Shown here piece after piece: positions 13,901 through 23,510 of a DNA stretch of 64,000 bases. The notes under the pieces are model-generated. The model did not search any database, had not been told where the DNA came from, and saw only the letters and a program-made list of their open reading frames with translations. A program made the translations under genes and the position numbers. Where the stretch lies: assembly GCF_020382885.2 (NCBI RefSeq), contig NC_058506.1, positions 11,138,318 to 11,202,317 of the forward strand, given 5' to 3'. The first letter of the stretch is position 1; every line of letters starts with the position of its first letter. This DNA is from Scatophagus argus (Eukaryota > Chordata > Actinopteri > Scatophagidae).

Positions 13901-15705
13901 CAAAAATGCAAATACTGGACTAAAGAATAAAAGTTGCACTAACATACCATTATATATTTGCCAGCAGAGGTGCTCATGTTGCTGAAAAGCCTGCATCATG
14001 ATCTTGATGAAGTTCAGCACATTAAGCAGTTTACACACTCCTTTCTGGCTTAGGATGCTGTGCCTTTTCTCCTGCTCAAATATGCACAGGGCACATCCCT
14101 GCATTGCACGAATCTAAACACACACACGACATATTTACTGTAGATATATTTTGGTTCAGGTATAAAACATCTCGAAATATCATTGATCTGTCTAAACACG
14201 ACAAAACCTTTAGGCAATAGATATCAAACTACAATAAAGCATAGTATGCTTTTCACTTCAGTCAAACGCTAAACACATGACACATGCAGACACACAGCAC
14301 ACAAGCAGTGTACCTTCATGGCAAATGAATCTTGGTCTGTATCAAAACCTTCAGGGAAGAAGCAGGCCATCAAGTGGTCAACGTCTGTGATGTCAGTTAT
14401 TTTTGTTGAGCTGAACTCCTGCAGGTGGAGACTATAGCCCTGCCAGAGAGCTAGCTGGTACAACTACAGATGAAGTAAGAAAGCGATGAATGTATGTCAT
14501 GTGGCACCTTGGCAAATTCCTGCAGTCAGTTGTGAAGGACTAAACTAAACTGACTAATTATAGGACCAACATCTGGTAGTAATCTGATGAATTCTGAGGA
14601 TAGCAAAGAAGCACAGAGTCTGAGACAAAATTAAGGGATAGAGCTAGGTAAATTCCATAGATGCAACAGCTAATATCAAACCTTCTCTTTCCAATCTCAG
14701 AGTGCTTGACACATTTTGACAGAAATCATGAACTATGAACCTGGGGCATTTCACATTAGCTTCACTCCACTAGATAATATCCCTGGAGGCATATTATGCA
14801 TAGTAATCAACACTGACTACGATTCCTGTCACTACCCTAATCGTGTTAACTGATTAAAGGACTACAGTGATTTACCTTTATCCCAAAGAGAAAATCTGCA
14901 ATCTGCAACATGCGCTCCTGGTACATCTTCGAAGGCAGTCGATGTTTGTATTTTTTCCATATTTCCACCAGGATTTTAATCCTTAAAAGCATTAAAAGTA
15001 AAAAAAACAAAAAACTAGCTAAAGATAAAATTGATATTGTAACCAGACAGACAAAAGGATGTGAAACATGAATTTAACTAAATCTATTCCACAACTGGAC
15101 CACCTGTTAGATAGGCTGTCTGTACATATGGCACTTAGACATCAGCAATCAACTCAAATGATAATATTTAAGAAAACCACATTTGAAACAATCTTGCTTG
15201 GACGTTTGGCTAAGAATGGGAACCCCAATTCATTAAAGATGCTGAGTCAATCAGTCATTGCTGTGACTGAAAGGTGGAATTAGAGATGACACATCAGGGC
15301 CCAAATTTAAACTTAGCTACGCACCTGCAGTTTAAAGTGAAGCCTTTCCTGCCTGTTTGCTATGACTAATAATACGTCCTAACAAAAGCAAATTGCTTAT
15401 TAGAAGCTAAATAGACAACTTTTTTTCTTTTGACGCACTGCTGTCATTGGGGTAGTTGACTGTTTCAGTGTCCAAAAAGTTAAAACAAATAAGCAGCACT
15501 AAGCCAGCCAACTATCTTTAAATATATAACACTAACTAAGTTTGTTCCCAGTATCTCACCCTTTAGCATAAGAGCTGTTATCCTGGCTAGTCGAAGAAGC
15601 AACTCGTCTCATCAGTGTTAAAAACGAGTTAATGTCTCGTTCAAATGCTGAAATAACCGGGTTTCTTTTATCAAGTTTTCCATAATATGAGGCCGGTAAG
15701 TCCAT
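1..15705 (-). CDS. cfap54: Cilia- and flagella-associated protein 54, 5' part (partial at left edge)
   Basis: CFAP54 is a large protein of the ciliary central apparatus (C1d projection), needed for motile cilia and sperm flagella. I chained 42 exons with matching phases, about 1947 codons. From the ATG at 15705: 15560-15705, 14876-14981, 14314-14463, 13948-14113, 13535-13593, 13106-13249, 12623-12736, 12223-12324, 11775-11967, 11345-11410, 11114-11226, 10895-11009, 10498-10586, 10223-10360, 9626-9773, 9398-9441, 9133-9261, 8694-8937, 8298-8434, 7915-8109, 7676-7801, 7407-7595, 7145-7263, 6899-7046, 6607-6762, 6344-6466, 5796-5918, 5462-5576, 4993-5082, 4767-4893, 4483-4561, 4059-4126, 3742-3939, 3255-3427, 3015-3169, 2662-2871, 2213-2412, 1740-1875, 1079-1352, 827-982, 530-739, 1-68. 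A fibronectin-III-like stretch (LEPNQKYVFALAAYNSQGKL) lies near residues 870-970. The N-terminal LPASYYGKLDKRNP and EFARRALGKINEL match what I recall of the human protein (about 3,100 residues), so roughly a third should lie beyond the left edge. The rest is helical and tryptophan-poor with no other domain I can name. Confidence 0.88.
786..819. repeat. (TG)n microsatellite beside a cfap54 splice donor
   Basis: About 17 TG units. Read on the gene strand it is a CA tract that begins only a few bases after the 5' splice site of the exon at 827-982. Confidence 0.95.
4903..4929. repeat. (AC)n microsatellite beside a cfap54 splice acceptor
   Basis: About 13 AC units. On the gene strand it is a TG tract just upstream of the acceptor of the exon at 4767-4893, where a pyrimidine tract is normally expected. 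Confidence 0.95.
5256..5343. repeat. Imperfect ~37-bp direct duplication in a cfap54 intron
   Basis: The block beginning AAAGTTGTCCTGTCATATTT is repeated with few changes about 53 bp further on. Between the two lie repeats of TTTATATTAGTATAAA, itself nearly palindromic. It looks like a local slippage duplication within the intron between the exons at 4993-5082 and 5462-5576. Confidence 0.7.
5587..5609. repeat. (AC)n microsatellite beside a cfap54 splice acceptor
   Basis: About 11 AC units, on the gene strand a TG tract ending some 10 bases before the acceptor of the exon at 5462-5576. Confidence 0.95.
9935..10080 (+). mobile_element. LINE 3'-tail remnant (L2-like)
   Basis: The stretch ends in AATTTCGTTATGCTTGCATA followed by ATGACAATAAAGACTCTTGAA, a tail type shared by many truncated fish LINE copies. 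It sits in antisense in the cfap54 intron between the exons at 9626-9773 and 10223-10360. No coding part or clear target-site duplication is visible. The family name is from memory. Confidence 0.55.
11486..11555. mobile_element. Short interspersed retroposon remnant
   Basis: The phrase CAATTTTATGTATACAGCAC followed by ATTTCATAA and then TGTGCTTTACA resembles a very common fish interspersed repeat (tataGCaC atTTCAta ... AAaGTGCTTTACA). Only about 70 bp are left, within a cfap54 intron. The match is from memory. Confidence 0.45.
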
Positions 15706-15791
15706 TTCTGCTGCCACAACGGCAATTTTAACCAACTAACGTAGCACAAGGCTATTTCTGTTAGCTAACCTTCACCCAACAACAAATGAAC

Positions 15792-15805
15792 GTTACCATG
15801 GTAAC
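15792..15805. promoter_or_regulatory. RFX X-box in the cfap54 promoter
   Basis: The perfect palindrome GTTACCATGGTAAC fits the X-box consensus (GTNRCC, short spacer, RGYAAC) bound by RFX factors. It lies 87 bp upstream of the cfap54 ATG, the usual distance for cilia genes. RFX with FOXJ1 drives motile-cilia genes, so this site probably sets cfap54 expression. Binding itself is inferred. Confidence 0.75.
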
Positions 15806-17009
15806 GACGCTAAAGAGACCGGAAACGAAGTACCATTAGTTCTCAGCAATTAGCCTGTATTAGTATAGTATGATTATATAGATTCACTCAAGATTTAAAA
15901 CACATGTTTAAAATGTGCTTAAACTCATTTGCCCGTTAATTGTGGTTTTAAATGGTAAAAGGAGACGTTGATAAAAGACGATGGCAGATAACAACAGTAG
16001 ATAAGCGTAAGATAATTTTAAGAAGGAAAATCAGTGACCACAAGGTTAGGGTACGCAGTACAGGTAGAAACACCCAGGTAGACACCCAAAAATAAAACCA
16101 AATTGTTAACAAATTTTCACTCCGTTTTGCAAAGTCAAGGGTCAGACAAAAACATGATCGTGCTTGAATAAAAGTGTAAAAGTGTGATGAAAAAGTACGT
16201 GTAAGTGTAAGTTTTGAAAGAAAAAAATAACACACTTTTCCTTTTAGAAATTAAAAACTGACTGTAAAAACTTTATAATCAATGAAACACAACTCAATTC
16301 AATACAATCATTGCTGCTACAACAATACTAAAAATGATATGACAAAGTTGCAAAATCTTTTCCATGGACTGAACTAAGAATTAAACATTTCAAGAAAAAA
16401 ATAAGATTTTATTATATGGAAATACTGTCAGTTTTGGATACCTCACACAATTTGCTGATGATAACAGCATCTGGCACAATGCTAGGATTGAAAGATAACA
16501 CAAATTTAGTAAGTGCAGGGCTCCTACATTGGAGACAACACGACTGGGAGGACCACTGCACAGTGGGAAAGCACTTCATGTTTCACATCTGAGCTCACAG
16601 CAAAATGATGCACACATAGAGTGTCACCTAATTCTGCCCCTTTCAAACTCATCAGTTCCCATTCAAGCTTACATCCATTCTGCACACAAACCCAAAGCTT
16701 CTGGCAGTCAGGGCACAGCAGGCTAATGCTCTGGCCCCTGTTCCTCAAACAAACACACACGCAGTCACACGCAAACACACACAGAGATCCAGACGGGGGC
16801 ATTTCCTGTGGAATGAGGACTGGGGCATCAGCAGTACTCTGAGCCAGTGTCACCTCATGACTGGGAGAAGGGAGAGACAAAGCTGGACAGAGAGAGTGAG
16901 AGAAGGAGGGAAAGAAAGAGAAGGAGAGAGAGAGAGAGAGAGAGAGAGGATCAATCACAATCAGTTGAAACAGTGATGGCAATGGAGGGACAAACAGTTG
17001 ACCTCATTG
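15806..17009. other. cfap54 - cryab intergenic region
   Basis: Head-to-head spacer of about 1.2 kb before the crystallin promoter. It holds AT-rich sequence, a CA-rich patch near 16750-16790 and a (GA)n run at 16924-16948. I see no exon. In mammals hspb2 stands head-to-head with CRYAB; no small heat-shock protein gene is recognisable here. Confidence 0.7.
16924..16948. repeat. (GA)n microsatellite
   Basis: A pure GA run within a longer purine-rich stretch (about 16880-16950), some 180 bp upstream of the crystallin TATA box. GA tracts near heat-shock promoters can bind GAGA-type factors in flies; no such role can be claimed here. Confidence 0.9.
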
Positions 17010-17017
17010 TTCCAGAA
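17010..17017. promoter_or_regulatory. Heat-shock element core (TTCnnGAA)
   Basis: TTCCAGAA is a perfect pair of inverted nGAAn units, the core bound by HSF. It is about 110 bp upstream of the crystallin TATA box. A third unit is not clear, so strength is uncertain. HSF control of alpha-B-crystallin is well known in vertebrates. Confidence 0.55.
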
Positions 17018-17122
17018 AGATCAGCCTTTTGGCAGAGTGACTATGCAAGGAGATTGCAAAGGGGAGGGGGATGCAGACAACATGAACAAAGACACAGTCT
17101 GGGTGGGATGGGAGTGAAAGGC

Positions 17123-17130
17123 CTATAAAT
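17123..17130 (+). promoter_or_regulatory. TATA box of alpha-B-crystallin
   Basis: CTATAAAT lies about 97 bp before the start codon, giving an expected transcription start near 17155 and a short leader. The downstream sequence runs into the ATG at 17220 without an intron signal. Confidence 0.7.
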
Positions 17131-17219
17131 ATGGTGCAGAAGAGCACAGTGGTACCCATCTGACCCAAGCCAAACATCCCTCTGCACCATTGTTTTTACA
17201 TTTTCTCTGGAATCTCAAC

Positions 17220-18152
17220 ATGGATATCCCCATCCAGAATCCCTGGTACCGTCGGGCCTTCCCACATCGACTCTCTGACCTCTCCTTGGCAGAACCGCTC
17301 ACTGATTGGCCACTTATATGGCCCTTGTCCTGGTCCTTCCCCTGGATGCGTCCTTCATTCATGCGCTGGTTCAACTTGTTTGAAAATGGTCACAGTGAGG
17401 TAAAGTAAAATAATAGTGACAGCTATTGTTACGAATGGTCTACTTATACAACTTATCTTAAAATCTGTGTTAATAACTCATGTACTGCTGTGTGTGTCAT
17501 GATGTGACAGGCGATTAGATGCATTCAAATGCCCATAAATCTTAAGATGTGAGATTTCTATTTGTGATTTTACATTCTTAAGTCCTCCTTCACCTCTTGC
17601 CAGTCCCTGTCTAATTATAAAGGATGAGTCTAGCACTGAAGATGACAATAACAGGCTATTGTGTGTTTGTGCCTGGATGACTCCACACTGCAGGCATGCA
17701 ACGAATGTCTCAGTATTGTTCCTGACAACTGTATTGTCTGTACAGATGCGCATTGAAAAGGATCGCTACGTCATTTATTTGGATGTGAAGCATTTCTCAC
17801 CTGATGAGCTGTCAGTCAGTGTCGGTGATGATTTCATCACAATACACGCCAAGCATGACGACAGACAGGTTAGAGGGACCACAGAGATCTGCAGAAATAA
17901 TCTAAGACAAAGCTTTTTTTAATGGTGGACACTTAACTAATGTGCTAATTCTGTTCACAGGATGACCATGGCATTGTGTCAAGAGAGTTTCTAAGGAAGT
18001 ACAGGCTTCCTGCTGGTGTGACAGGTGCTGATGTCACCTCCAGTCTGTCAGTTGATGGTGTGCTTACAATCACTGCACCTCGGTCATCTTCTGGCATGGA
18101 GCGCAGTATTCCTATTTCCTGTGAAGATGGAACACAGAAACAGAAAATGTAG
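17220..18152 (+). CDS. cryab: Alpha-B-crystallin, small heat-shock protein
   Basis: ATP-independent chaperone of lens, muscle and other tissue that holds unfolding proteins in large oligomers. Three exons, 17220-17399, 17746-17868 and 17961-18152, code for 164 residues (human CRYAB 175). The N-terminus [12 protein letters not shown] is the family signature. The alpha-crystallin domain runs from about residue 61 ([21 protein letters not shown]) to about 148 and includes the conserved [11 protein letters not shown] strand with the arginine equivalent to human R120. The C-terminal IPI motif (RSIPIS), used for oligomer contacts, is present. The intron positions match those of CRYAB. Odd: the region between residues 28 and 52 is rich in Trp and Pro (six Trp in the first 52 residues). 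Fish have two copies, cryaba and cryabb; this one looks more like cryabb, but that is a judgement from memory. Confidence 0.9.
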
Positions 18153-18322
18153 AGAGAGTCTGCAGAGTCTGATGCCCACTACACTGTTTCATTGTTTCAC
18201 TGCTAACACCAAGTGCTGCCTCTTTTAATATTTAACCTGTTATAGTTTTGTTGGCAGTTCAGTACACATATACAGTAGGTGGGACGTATAGGTCTAGATG
18301 TCTACAAGTGCAAGTGCCTGCT

Positions 18323-18328
18323 AATAAA
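18323..18328 (+). terminator. Polyadenylation signal of alpha-B-crystallin
   Basis: AATAAA 171 bp after the stop codon, the first canonical hexamer downstream. Confidence 0.65.
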
Positions 18329-19863
18329 CCATTATCTAATTCCTAACTTATTGTATTTTGATGTTCCTTCAAGACAATGGTGCTTTTAAACCAAAGGCTA
18401 ACATGTTGCACACATGTACCAAAGTTGATTTGTCATTCCTTAGGGTTAATTTCCCTTACCATTAAAGCCTACAAAATCATTCTCGCATTTAGAGAGGCAT
18501 TTCATTTTCTTTCTCAGTAGGCATCTGGCATTTATTATATGTCTGTACTGTCCTGGCCAAGCAGCTTAGTGACAAAACTGTAAGCATTTGGTAATTGAAG
18601 CCAGACTAGATTGCCTCATCTTAAGGGAGTCGAAATGTAAACACTTCTTGTCAACAAAAGATGACAGCAGACTAAAATTGTTTGACTTAATTGTATCTTC
18701 AGTATACACTACTGTCTTCAAGACTTCTATTCTTTGAGAATAGCTTTTGAATGTGTGAGGAACAGGGAGTTATCTGGAGACATATACTGTCATTTTTGGT
18801 TTGTCTACAAAAAAAAAAAAAAAAAAAAGCCAAAAAGTGACCAAAGAACAAGGGACCAGGTGTGTACTTGCCGAGAGGAAAAGAGAGGGTGAATGAGTGG
18901 GAGGGAACATAGTGTGTTGAGGGTGGAGTCAGACAGCTTTAATCAGTGGGCTCCCTTTACAGCAGGGAGAACGGTCTCTGAGCTGCTAAGAAAAGTGCAT
19001 GTGTGTGTGTGTGTGAATGTACCAGCATGTGAGATGAGTAGATGCAGGATTTACAGCTCTATCATTCTTTCATATTGGCAACAACCCTCTGACATATTAA
19101 CACAGAAATCAAATAGAATAAATGATGCAACTTGAAATCATTGTTTTTTTGTGTGTTCTTTTTGTGTTAGTAGTGTTTCTGTTTTCAAAAGAACTTCATA
19201 TCACAACATACACTACATCTGTTTCAGTGTATCTGATTGACAGCAATTTCAAGTTTTATTAATATGTAAGTCTGCAGATTTTCTTACATACATGCCAGAT
19301 GCAAAATTTTATTTTCCACGTGGCCATTACTTTAATGTCCTGTTATCAAACATGCAAATTGTTTCAACACAGATACTGTTACTTCCATTCTACATTCTTG
19401 CTTATGCGTTGGAAATATTCCAAATTACTTTTATTCTATAATTTTTCTGCATAATGTTGATGAATTAGAACTGAAAAATACATTCTTTCACAAATGGATA
19501 TTTAGCAATTTCTTCTAAGCACAAGACTAGAAGTTTTATATTAGACTGCATCAAACACAATTAACAACTTTTCTTTTTTAGTACTTTATGGTTAAATTGG
19601 TAGAAATGAAAATATCAGATGTTGCTTAATGAACCCTTTTTTGTGATGGATAATCACCAAAATAAGAAGTATTGTCACAGGAAAGACATGTAAAACACAT
19701 ATTTGTCTTTTTTAAAAACACATTATTGAACTTATAACTTTCAAATACGTTTAATATTTTAAAAACACATACAGACATTATGATGGAATATTACAGAGCA
19801 TTAAGCAGCAACAGTTCTTTCTTTGGTGCTTTGAAGCCTTTCGCTGATCTCAGTCTACAATCA
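18329..19863. other. cryab - mia intergenic region
   Basis: About 1.5 kb between convergent genes. It contains a poly-A run near 18809-18828 and a short TG run near 18999-19014. No exon, RNA gene or named transposon was recognised. Confidence 0.6.
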
Positions 19864-19869
19864 TTTATT
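19864..19869 (-). terminator. Polyadenylation signal of mia
   Basis: AATAAA on the minus strand, about 145 bp beyond the mia stop codon. Confidence 0.5.
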
Positions 19870-20012
19870 GTTGTGAAGAGCTGTTACCCATGTCTTCTAA
19901 GGTGCAGATTAGAAACCTAAATATAACCTACATATAGTATATTCTGTCAAAAATGTTGGTAAGATCAAATGATACCAGAGAGCATTATCTTGGCATGTCG
20001 TTGTTCTCTTTA

Positions 20013-20700
20013 TCAGTAACAGTAGAAGTCCCATTTCTGGAAATAAAAAGAAGAGGAAAATTAGCAGAAAGCATCAAATAATGCATATGTAAGTGAGTGG
20101 GTGTGTTCACCTACAGTAGTTTTGACTTCAGTGCTGGCTGGCATGAGAGGATGTGTCTCCTCCACTACGCTGCTGGGGAAGTGGCCAATGCGAGCCTCCT
20201 GCTGTCCATAATAGGAGTCTTGTACCTGCAAACAGATGATGGGGAAAAAGCTATGATTTAATATGGTTAAGATCTATGTCAAATCAATAGGTATTATGCC
20301 ATAAGTATTTTTTTAACTTACGCTGCCAGCCCAGAAGAGGTTCCCTCTGTCCTTTAGCATTGCATATACATAGACGAGCTGCCCCTGTCTGATAGGGATG
20401 AACCTGCAGTCTCCAGGGTAGTAGTCCTGCAGTGCACGAGCTATCAAGATAGGATCTGTGCAGGGATGTGGAGGCGAAGGAAACTAACTTTTAATGCAAA
20501 TAAAAACATTTTGTCATTTCGTCATAACATGGTACCAACTACTGTGCAACAGCAAAAAGAAACTGGTGGGTGTGGTACTTACGGCTGCATTCGGAGTCGG
20601 CACAGAGTTTCTTGTCAGAGAGTTTAGGCATCTGCTTTTCAGCTCCAGAGATTGGCAGCAAAAGCCAGACTGACAGAGCGATCCAGAGTTTGTAAGGCAT
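20013..20700 (-). CDS. mia: Melanoma inhibitory activity protein (cartilage-derived SH3-fold secreted protein)
   Basis: Small secreted protein of cartilage that binds extracellular matrix such as fibronectin through an SH3-like fold. Four exons, 20583-20700, 20322-20455, 20115-20225 and 20013-20036, give 128 residues (human MIA 131). A signal peptide (KLWIALSVWLLLPISG) covers about residues 1-20. Next comes MPKLSDKKLCADSECSHPI, then the SH3-like core with ALQDY, CRFIPIRQGQLVYVY, FWAGSV and IGHFPSSVVEE. The protein ends KWDFYCY, which matches the human end KWDFYCQ. Four cysteines for the two family disulphides are present. The third exon must end at EVKTT to keep the phase into the 24-bp last exon. 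The otoraplin paralogue is the main alternative, but the SHPI context favours MIA. Confidence 0.92.
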
Positions 20701-22316
20701 TTCGTATAAGTAGACACACTTGATGATTCAAATGTGGATGTCTTGTGAGCTATTTGTCCCTTTAAGATCTGGTTGCTCACCCCAAGAAGGTGGTGTAGTG
20801 ATGGCAGTCCCCTTTTTCTACTCTCCCTACCCCCTCCCTAACACATGAGTGCACACAGAGCTCCTTTCAAACTGTTCAAGCAGGTAAACAGAATGGGGGA
20901 TGAGGGGGAGGTGTTCCAGATTAGACAAACCCCTGCTTGTGTCCTGACCTTCCCCTCTCTTTCCATCTCTTGCCTTGTGTCACCCCCGCTCAAACAGACG
21001 AGCTGAACTCGTGGACAACACATTCCTCAGAGTTAATCTGTGTTTTTCCTTACCTTGTTCAGCCGCTAGATGTCAGAGAGGAGCTTATTTTACTGCAGAC
21101 ACACTGCTGTCCTTATCTTCCCTTCTCTGTCACTCAGTGTATTCCTCCCTCTGTTTGTTCTCTTTACCTTCAGAAGTCAGGAGGTGGAGCTACAAGCTGT
21201 ATTTACATACTGTATGCTTCCACTGCCAAGGAAACCAGCTGAGCCTCTCTTGTGCAAACATTCCCAGAACACACACACACACGCACACACACTCACCAAA
21301 CAGGAAGACTGTACCTGTTTGGTATGAGTTGGCTGGAAACTGTACGGTAAGACAGACTTGATTTTTGTTCTTTCAAATTCAGAACAAATGTGAGTTAACA
21401 CGGTTTCTTGAGTTAAGTCTCATAATGGAGACAGATAAAGTTAAAGCGGGAAGTTTGTTACTTTGTTTTCAAATTATTTTAAATCAGATGACAGAACAGT
21501 GTCACGGTAGGGAGAGGTAACATTAACAGGTGAGCTGGCAGACGATGACATCGGACTTAAAGATAGAAATGTAATGAGAGACTGAGGAATCCAAGACCCA
21601 CAAGGGCAACTATATTGTGACCAAAATTCAGTTTATATGGACGACATTTATAGAATCACAATGTAACAATATGTTCTAGCTGCTTCTCATCAAGTCTTTG
21701 TGGGGCAAAAATCAAATATGGTGGAGATTATTTGTAATGAATTTGTCCAAACTTGATTTTAACTCTTTACACGCTGTTCTAGGAACATTCAAGACTTTGT
21801 AGGACACAGAGGAGCACACAATGCCTTTGGAATTTAGGGAGGGGGAGCAGAACAAAGATAATACCTGAGATGGTATTTCGGTCAGCATAACAAAAGCACC
21901 TGTCAGAAAAAAGACCTGCTTAAAGGCCATGTAAGATTATATTACCTGTAAACAGCTTGTCATATACTCACAGAGGTCATCATAAATGTTCTGAAGTTCA
22001 CAGTTATTGTTAATGAATCGATTTGTAGTTGTTTTCTGTGTCACTGAATGTCTTTTGTGTCCTTTACCCAGAGTTACATGTGAAGAATAGAGGATTTGAA
22101 TGGCACCACAGTGAAGATTTGGCAGCAGTGCGTTCGGGATTACAAAGTTGGAAAATAAATTCACCAAACAACTCCAGAGCACAACACTGAAAAACAGAGA
22201 AGGATTCCTGATTTTTATAAAAGTTCATAGTTATCTGCTTGTTATTTGTGTGAGTGTGGATTGCAAGTTCAAGGACCTGAGATGATGCTTTCTAACTGAC
22301 TCCTGCAAGCCTGTCA
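20701..22316. other. mia - bicdl2-like head-to-head intergenic region
   Basis: About 1.6 kb between divergent start codons, so both promoters should lie here. There is a CA-rich patch at about 21267-21297. No TATA box or noncoding exon could be placed with confidence, and no other gene was seen. Confidence 0.6.
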
Positions 22317-23473
22317 ATGATGTTCACTCCTCGGAAAAACAATCTTCAATCCCCCAGCCTGGAAGACTCCTTCTTCCCTCTCTCCTCATCCTCCTCGATC
22401 TCACTTTCCTTTGCTCTCCCCTCATCCACGTCCTCTCCCAGCAGCAGTGACAGCGGAGGAGGGATAGAGACGGATCTGATCATAGCCGCAGAGCTGGGTC
22501 AGGCTTTACTGGAGAAGAATGAGGAGCTGGCAGCCTCTCTGAAGCAGAGTGAGAAGGAGATGGAGGTAAGGAATTAAGCAGAGGACTACAGCTGTGGAAG
22601 AGAGTGAAGAAATAAGTTAAATGAATAGTGCTGGTTTTCTGAGAATAAGTGTTCAATATGTTTATTACACTGCAGGTATAAATCATAACAGTATAGGATC
22701 TTTTTCCACTGAAGACAGTTTGACACAGTGGTGTGGGAAAGGCACAGGTATAAATAATGAACTTGACAACAGCTGAATGCTAATTAGTTCCATCAGTTTC
22801 ATTAGTTGAATCAGAGTCTTAGTGTTGTGTGTGTGTTGCCTTCCAGTCACGCTGTCATGATTGACTGGGTCACATACTGGAGCCATCATTAATCTTATTT
22901 ATGACATCTGTGCTTTTATCCAGGGAGATGAGTCAAAATGTCTGCTGTGACAAGGCCTGATTTGGTTTCACTGAACTTAATTTTGCTCTCTCCAAACACT
23001 TTTGCAACCCAGAAACTGACCCATTTCATTTCACATGCATTTTAAATTCAGAGTAACAAGAATACAGGCATCAAGCTATCCATGTATTTCAATATCTGAT
23101 ATTTTCATATGGACTTGAAGCCACTTAACGTTGTAATTAATGCCACAGGTTTTACAGCAGGAGAAGCATGTTCTTCAGAGAAAGCTGGAAATGAATGAAC
23201 TGGCGTCTGGGCAGAGAGAGGCAGAGCTGGCTGCAGATTTAGCTGCCTTGAGGGCTGAGCTGGAGCGACATCACAGTCTGGGACGCGACCGGCGAAGGGA
23301 TGAGAGTGAACAGCTGACTCAATTAGCTAATCATAACCAGCGGTTGGTGGAGCAGCTAGCAGAGGTTAGTTTGTATCCAGCCTGAACCTTGACTTAATTA
23401 GCTGCAAACCCACCAAAGATAATGTCACAATTCATAAAGCTGTTAGAATAAATTTAATCTGGGCGTGTATGTA

Positions 23474-23510
<37 letters not shown>

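Noticed and set aside
16524-16982. 152-codon minus-strand frame upstream of the crystallin
   Set aside because: Much of it is low-complexity Leu/Ser/Phe from the (GA)n tract, and nothing like a protein family is seen.
15806-17219. Search for hspb2 head-to-head with the crystallin gene
   Set aside because: No alpha-crystallin domain words occur on the minus strand here; the neighbour is cfap54.
21712-21930. Minus-strand frame with a signal-peptide-like start
   Set aside because: Short, isolated, no splice context and no recognisable family; it lies in the mia - bicdl2-like spacer.
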